Shown here one piece after another: positions 6,839 to 10,428 of a stretch of DNA of 10,428 bases. Made by a program: the position numbers and the translations under genes. The notes below the pieces were generated by a model. It had not been told where the DNA came from. It was given only the letters and a program-made list of their open reading frames with translations, and made no database searches. Origin of the DNA: JBGLNJ01 sp964353405 (GTDB lineage Bacteria; Chloroflexota; Anaerolineae; Fen-1058); NCBI GenBank assembly GCA_964353405.1, contig CAYGWJ010000268.1, forward strand, positions 1 to 10,428, read 5' to 3'. Within the stretch, counting starts at the first letter, position 1; each line of letters opens with the position of its first letter.

Positions 6839-6905
6839 CTTGTAGGGCGGCTTTCCAAAGCCGCCGCGCTGGGGGCAGGTATGGACGCGAAGCGTGCCCT
6901 ACAAG
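6839..6905. repeat. 67-bp element with perfect 10-bp terminal inverted repeats
   Basis: CTTGTAGGGC (6839-6848) and GCCCTACAAG (6896-6905) are perfect inverted repeats enclosing a 9-bp hairpin GGCGGCTTT/AAAGCCGCC (6846-6854, 6857-6865). A small ACGC/GCGT hairpin follows at about 6884-6894. The whole fits a short miniature or REP-like palindromic element. It ends 15 nt beyond the stop of the DUF4332 gene and could form its mRNA 3' end. Confidence 0.6.
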
Positions 6906-6919
6906 GGGCTGCTCTTGGC

Positions 6920-7324
6920 CTAATAAGTAATGACCCGAGGCAGGGTCTTGGCCTGTTCAACCCACTTTTCCACTTGACTCTGGACAGGCGCCACGCGAAC
7001 CAGCTTTTTGGCCTCATTGACTTCCGCAAGCTTCTGGCAGAGGTTTTCGGCATTCCTCTGTGCCAGCTCGGGGACGGTGTCCACTCCTGCGGCTTCCAGC
7101 AGTTCCGCGTATTCCCCCGCAACTCCATCCAGGCGGAACAGATCGGCGTGATTGACCCAGCGCAAGATCCTCTTGATGCCGATGCCAGACTTGTCTGCAA
7201 TGGCCTGGCGGCCTTTGGGTGTTGTGCCCTTCTTGAGCAATGCCTCCGTGGTAGAGACGCCGGCTGTCTTGAGCTTTTGGGCATAAACCGGTCCTATGCC
7301 CTCGATGTCCGTTACCTTTGTCAT
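6920..7324 (-). CDS. DUF4332 helix-hairpin-helix protein
   Basis: The 134-residue protein begins MTKVTDIEGIGPVYAQKLKTAGV, a classic helix-hairpin-helix turn (GIGPVYAQKL). A second copy stands around residues 62-82 (FRLDGVAGEYAELLEAAGV). This two-repeat plan, with RQAIADKSGIGIKRILRWVNHADL between, is that of DUF4332. Helix-hairpin-helix folds usually bind DNA without sequence specificity; the role of this family is not established. The start is supported by AAGGAGA about 6 nt upstream of the ATG at 7324. It lies 34 nt after mscL on the same strand and is probably the last gene of that transcript. Confidence 0.85.
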   Translation of the reverse strand: MTKVTDIEGIGPVYAQKLKTAGVSTTEALLKKGTTPKGRQAIADKSGIGIKRILRWVNHADLFRLDGVAGEYAELLEAAGVDTVPELAQRNAENLCQKLAEVNEAKKLVRVAPVQSQVEKWVEQAKTLPRVITY

Positions 7325-7358
7325 GAGAGTCTCCTTCCTGAGATAGGGTGTGTGGGCG

Positions 7359-7787
7359 TTACAGTTGCGACGTGCAATTCGGGCAGCGGGTAGCCTTGAC
7401 CGGAATGGCGGACAGGCAGTACGTGCATTCCTTGGTCGCGGGCGCGGCCGGCGCGGGTTCTCTCTTCATGCGGTTGATTTGCCGGACGAGCAGGAATATC
7501 ACAAACGCGATGATGATGAAATTGATCACCGTGTTGAGGAACAGGCCATAGTTGATCGTGGCCGCTCCGGCATCCTTGGCTGCTTTGAGAGAAGGATAGG
7601 CTTTGCCGGACAGGTTAATGAACAGGTCGGCAAAGTTTATGTTGCCCAGCAGCAATCCGATGGGCGGCATGATGATGTCGTCAACCAGCGATTTGATGAT
7701 CGCGCCAAAGGCTATGCCCATGATGATGCCGATGGCCAGATCGAGCACGCTCCCCTTCATGGCGAATTCTTTGAATTCCTTGAACAT
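7359..7787 (-). CDS. mscL: Large-conductance mechanosensitive channel MscL with a C-terminal zinc ribbon
   Basis: The 142-residue protein starts MFKEFKEFAMKGSVLDLAIG, the N-terminal amphipathic helix and first pore helix of MscL; TM1 spans about residues 15-45 and includes the pore-lining stretch. FADLFINLSG and the linker up to residue 80 form the periplasmic loop, and TM2 (about 82-102) follows. MscL opens under membrane tension in hypo-osmotic shock and releases solutes. Instead of the usual charged C-terminal helix, this one ends in a Pro/Ala linker and a zinc ribbon with Cys121, Cys124, Cys135 and Cys138 (CTYC, CPNC). AAAGGAAAG precedes the ATG. Gaps of 36 nt to the small gene upstream and 34 nt to DUF4332 downstream suggest co-transcription. 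Confidence 0.95.
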   Translation of the reverse strand: MFKEFKEFAMKGSVLDLAIGIIMGIAFGAIIKSLVDDIIMPPIGLLLGNINFADLFINLSGKAYPSLKAAKDAGAATINYGLFLNTVINFIIIAFVIFLLVRQINRMKREPAPAAPATKECTYCLSAIPVKATRCPNCTSQL

Positions 7788-7823
7788 GTCGAGCTTTCCT
7801 TTCTTGCGTGAATGGGATGATGG

Positions 7824-8030
7824 TTACTTTCGGCCCAAGAGTCCCCCCAATCCTTGCGCCAGATTGCCCAGATCAGGGGCTGCGCCGCCGCTCAAGAGTC
7901 CATCAATCTGTCCGGCGATAGGCGCCGGCAACTTGTCCTTGAGAAAGCCAATCACCGTTTCGATGGCCCCCTTGGCCTGAGCTTCAGAGATGCCTGTTCG
8001 TTGCGCGACGAGTTTGACAAGCTCTTCCAT
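7824..8030 (-). CDS. Small helical protein of 68 residues, unknown function
   Basis: The product starts MEELVKLVAQRTGISEAQAKGAIETVIGFLKDKLP and continues with a helix ending in IDGLLSGG and a glycine-rich tail LAQGLGGLLGRK. The first 45 residues look like a compact helical domain of the kind seen in short DUF2267/DUF937-like proteins, where TGIS begins a helix. I do not recognise a precise family. A strong ribosome binding site AAAGGAGA (8037-8044) lies 6 nt before the ATG at 8030, so the gene is real. It stands between htpG (122 nt upstream) and mscL (36 nt downstream), which suggests a stress-related role, but nothing in the sequence shows one. Confidence 0.75.
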   Translation of the reverse strand: MEELVKLVAQRTGISEAQAKGAIETVIGFLKDKLPAPIAGQIDGLLSGGAAPDLGNLAQGLGGLLGRK

Positions 8031-8152
8031 TCATGTTCTCCTTTCATTGACGTCCATGTGGGGAATGCCGATCCGTATGTCGTTGATACGCCAATCCAGG
8101 TGGCTAGCCTGAAACGAGGGTGGGCAGCTCTTGGTCTCCTTTATTCGGACGA

Positions 8153-10054
8153 TCAGTTGGCGTGTGCGGATTTGTCTTGGGTGGTACGAGGCTGTATTTT
8201 ACACCCAATGGCGGCTTCTAGCAACGTTTGGATGCGCCCGACCATGTCGGCGGGATTGGGATGGATGCCTTCCACCAGCAGCGCGTTCTCGTACAACTGC
8301 TCGATGGTCAGGTCAATCAACGTGTCGTCGGGCCGGTCAGTCACCCATTGCGCCAGGCCCTTGACGAGCGCATGGCCTCTATTGATTTCCATCAGTTTCT
8401 TGGGCGTCTGAAAGTCTTGATCGAGCAGACGCTTGACGCGCGCCATGTCGCGGTCGGCGGCGTTTTCCGGCGAGACCAATCGGCACGGGCTATCGGTGAG
8501 CAGCTTGGATTCGCGCACGCCCGTGATGCGCTCGCCCAGCGTCTTGCGGAATCGCTCGACCAGCGCGTCGAATTGATCGGAGGGCAACTGGTCGGCATCC
8601 GGCGTCTCGGCTTGAGGCAAATCCAGGCCGGCGTCGTCCACATTTTTGACCGGCTTGCCCTCGAACTCGCGCAGACCCAGGATCATAAAGCTGTCTACCG
8701 TCTCTGTCAGGTATAGCACTTCGATGTCGTGCGCGAAAAAGTAATCCAGGTGCGGGCTGCGCGCGATGGACCTGGCGTCTTCGCCCAGGATATAGTAAAT
8801 GTCCTTTTGGTCACTCTTTATCCGCCCGACGTAATCGGCCAGCGTGGTCCATTTGCCATCCGACTTGGACGTGCGAAAGCGCAGCAGCTTGAGCAGCGCC
8901 TCGCGCCCGGCAATGTCGGTTGCCACGCCCTCTTTGATAAAGACGCCGAACTGCTCCCAGAAATTCTCATAGGTCTCCGGTTCTTCCTTTGCCAGCCGTT
9001 CCAGCTCGTCCATCAGCTTGCGCGTGAGGCTGGCTTTCATCTTTTCCATCAAACGCGTGGCCTGGACAGTTTCGCGCGAAATGTTCAGCGGCAGGTCTTC
9101 GCTGTCCACCACGCCTTCGACAAAGCGAAAATGATTAGGCAGGAGGTCTTTGCAATAGTCCTGGATGAGAACTTTGCGCGAGTAAAGCTTGAGGCCGTGG
9201 TCGGTGCGAAGGGTCAGAATACCGCGTTCACGCTTGGCCGGCACGTACAGCACGGCGTACATTTGCACCGGCGCGTCGGTGACGAGGTGGACGCGCGCAA
9301 GCGGCTTGTCCAGGTCCAGCGTCGTGTGCTTGTAGAATTCATCGTACTGCTCGGCGGTCAATTCACGCGGCGATTGACGCCACAGCGCCGTCTGGCGATT
9401 GGTCGCTTGCGCCTTGTCGCCTACGTAAATCGGAAAGGCGACAAAGTCCGAATGCTTTTTGACGATTTGCTCCAGCCGCCAGGCCGAGGCGAACTCTTTA
9501 GCATCGTCCTTGAGCTTGATCGTGATGGTTGTGCCGCGCGTAGCTTTATCAGCCTGGGCGAGTGTGTAGGTGTTGTCGCCGCGTGATGTCCACGCGCAAG
9601 CTTCCACTTCGGGCTGGTACGAGCGCGAGGTTACCGTGACCTCTTCGGCCACCATGAACACGCTGTAAAAACCTACGCCGAACTGGCCGATGAGGTCCGT
9701 GTTGATGGGTTGGCCGCTTTCGTAAAGTTGCTTCAAGAACGCCACCGCGCCGGAATGGGCGATCGTGCCCAGATTTTCGATCAGCTCGTCACGCGTCATG
9801 CCGATGCCAGTGTCGCTGAGGGTGAGCGTCCCGGCCTTGTCGTCGAACGTGATGCGAATGGCCAGCTCGGCATCCGGGTCGAGCACGTTGCGGTTGGTGA
9901 GCATCTCGAACTGGATGCGGTGCAGCGCATCCGAGGCGTTCGAGATCAGCTCGCGCATAAAGATCTCCTGGTCGCGGTAAAGCGAGTGGACGAGAATGTT
10001 CAGCAATTGTTGAATCTCGGCGCGAAATTCGAATGACTGGGCTGCCTGGGTCAT
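8153..10054 (-). CDS. htpG: Hsp90-family chaperone HtpG
   Basis: The start is the ATG at 10054, preceded by GGAGG 7-8 nt upstream; the in-frame codon at 10084 lacks this support. The 633-residue product is close to the usual 620-640. The N-terminal ATPase has FRAEIQQLLNILVHSLY, the catalytic Glu35 in MRELISNASDAL, the ATP-binding DTGIGM at 81-86, GTIAHSGA at 96-103 and the lid motif GQFGVGFYS at 123-131. The middle domain has the conserved NISRETVQ with its ATP-contacting arginine, and VVDSEDLPLNISRE. The C-terminal dimerisation domain follows, ending without the eukaryotic MEEVD tail. It acts as a cytoplasmic ATP-dependent dimeric chaperone for stressed proteins. It leads the minus-strand block and has a candidate promoter and palindrome upstream. 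Confidence 0.97.
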   Translation of the reverse strand: MTQAAQSFEFRAEIQQLLNILVHSLYRDQEIFMRELISNASDALHRIQFEMLTNRNVLDPDAELAIRITFDDKAGTLTLSDTGIGMTRDELIENLGTIAHSGAVAFLKQLYESGQPINTDLIGQFGVGFYSVFMVAEEVTVTSRSYQPEVEACAWTSRGDNTYTLAQADKATRGTTITIKLKDDAKEFASAWRLEQIVKKHSDFVAFPIYVGDKAQATNRQTALWRQSPRELTAEQYDEFYKHTTLDLDKPLARVHLVTDAPVQMYAVLYVPAKRERGILTLRTDHGLKLYSRKVLIQDYCKDLLPNHFRFVEGVVDSEDLPLNISRETVQATRLMEKMKASLTRKLMDELERLAKEEPETYENFWEQFGVFIKEGVATDIAGREALLKLLRFRTSKSDGKWTTLADYVGRIKSDQKDIYYILGEDARSIARSPHLDYFFAHDIEVLYLTETVDSFMILGLREFEGKPVKNVDDAGLDLPQAETPDADQLPSDQFDALVERFRKTLGERITGVRESKLLTDSPCRLVSPENAADRDMARVKRLLDQDFQTPKKLMEINRGHALVKGLAQWVTDRPDDTLIDLTIEQLYENALLVEGIHPNPADMVGRIQTLLEAAIGCKIQPRTTQDKSAHAN

Positions 10055-10087
10055 GGGTCTGCCTCCATAGAGTCGTGTTTTCAAACG

Positions 10088-10093
10088 AGTATA
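10088..10093 (-). promoter_or_regulatory. Candidate -10 box of htpG
   Basis: TATACT is read on the minus strand 34 nt before the htpG start, which would give a leader of about 27 nt. The -35 position (around 10111-10116, GTGCTG) is poor, which suggests an activator, an alternative sigma factor or a weak basal promoter. Confidence 0.4.
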
Positions 10094-10107
10094 ACAAAGA
10101 TTTGTTA
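10092..10107. promoter_or_regulatory. 7-2-7 palindrome overlapping the htpG promoter, candidate operator
   Basis: TAACAAA and TTTGTTA form a perfect 7-bp inverted repeat around GA. It lies between the -35 and -10 regions of htpG and overlaps the -10 box by two bases, where a bound dimeric repressor would block transcription. It does not match the CIRCE element bound by HrcA. Confidence 0.4.
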
Positions 10108-10189
10108 GAACAGCACAAGAGCCGGATGGCCAGGTTGTCGCCGCGCCAAGTATAACACTGTATGGAAAGACGTAAAGCCGCGAATTTGT

Positions 10190-10218
10190 TTGACAGTTGC
10201 TAACCGGCGTGGTATACT
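10190..10218 (+). promoter_or_regulatory. Consensus sigma70 promoter of the serine tRNA genes
   Basis: TTGACA (10190-10195) and TATACT (10213-10218) are separated by exactly 17 nt. Transcription would start near 10225, about 25 nt before the first tRNA gene. The CG-rich stretch after the -10 box would fit a stringently controlled discriminator. Confidence 0.8.
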
Positions 10219-10248
10219 CCGCGCGGCGTGGGGAAGTCTCTCGATCCC

Positions 10249-10335
10249 GGAGGGATGGCCGAGTGGACTATGGCGGTGGTCTTGAAAACCACTGTGGGGG
10301 TCACCTCACCGGGGGTTCGAATCCCTCTCCCTCCG
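10249..10335 (+). tRNA. tRNA-Ser(UGA)
   Basis: The acceptor arms GGAGGGA (10249-10255) and TCCCTCC (10328-10334) pair fully, with G10335 as discriminator, as usual for serine. The anticodon stem GTGGT/ACCAC encloses CTTGAAA with anticodon TGA at 10283-10285, which reads UCN codons. A long variable arm (about 10293-10312) and the T-loop GTTCGAATC complete a class II serine tRNA. The CCA end is not encoded. Confidence 0.95.
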
Positions 10336-10341
10336 CTCTCC

Positions 10342-10428
10342 GGGGAGGTGCCGGAGTGGACGAACGGAGCCGCCTGCTAAGCGGTTGAGGGGGCTAAAAC
10401 CTCCTCCCAGGGTTCGAATCCCTGCCTC
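10342..10428 (+). tRNA. tRNA-Ser(GCU), 3' end cut by the window
   Basis: The acceptor strand GGGGAGG (10342-10348) would pair with CCTC at 10425-10428 plus three bases beyond the window. The anticodon stem GCCGC/GCGGT encloses CTGCTAA with anticodon GCT at 10376-10378, which reads AGC and AGU. A long variable arm and the T-loop GGTTCGAATCC are present. It follows the first tRNA after only 6 nt, so both are surely processed from one transcript. Confidence 0.93.

Noticed and set aside
8031..8152. AAAGGAGACC just after htpG on the minus strand, suggesting another small gene
   Set aside because: Only a CTG-initiated peptide of a few codons follows before a stop, so it is probably chance.

Overview
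The window looks like a chromosomal segment of a GC-rich bacterium, most likely a Chloroflexota (Anaerolineae-like) lineage. That placement rests on the style of the genes: a membrane-anchored protein with a long Pro/Thr linker and a LamG-like domain, an MscL ending in a zinc ribbon, a DUF4332 helix-hairpin-helix protein, a circularly permuted ATP-grasp next to TldD/TldE, and short palindromic intergenic repeats. It is an inference; no phylogenetic marker search was possible.

Layout. (1) Positions 1-1569 are visibly richer in A/T than the rest and look like accessory DNA. They hold a membrane-anchored LamG-like protein split by a single-base frameshift, a small ORF with a dense cysteine cluster of DnaJ zinc-finger type, and a Pro/Thr-rich remnant in the same frame beyond one stop codon. 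(2) Positions 1570-2247 (minus strand) encode a conserved-looking hypothetical protein, possibly a degenerate nuclease-fold protein, with its own sigma70-type promoter. (3) A divergent promoter at about 2338 reads through a nested inverted repeat (2361-2441) into a plus-strand three-gene operon: circularly permuted ATP-grasp/glutathionylspermidine-synthase-like ligase, TldE/PmbA-like protein, and TldD metalloprotease with HExxxH. (4) Positions 6730-6905, between convergent genes, hold three consecutive strong hairpins; the last lies inside a 67-bp element bounded by perfect 10-bp inverted repeats. (5) A minus-strand block runs htpG, a 68-aa helical protein, mscL with a zinc ribbon, and a DUF4332 protein; this reads as a stress-related cluster. 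(6) A textbook sigma70 promoter drives a tandem pair of serine tRNA genes, tRNA-Ser(UGA) and tRNA-Ser(GCU), the second cut by the window end.

How the genes fit together. The ligase-TldE-TldD trio is the best candidate for an undescribed system: an enzyme fold that makes amide bonds is co-transcribed with a complete peptide-cleaving TldD/E pair. No precursor peptide gene is visible beside it. The heat-shock chaperone, osmotic safety valve and small proteins on the opposite strand look like ordinary stress housekeeping, although the htpG promoter carries a 7-2-7 palindrome that could be an operator.
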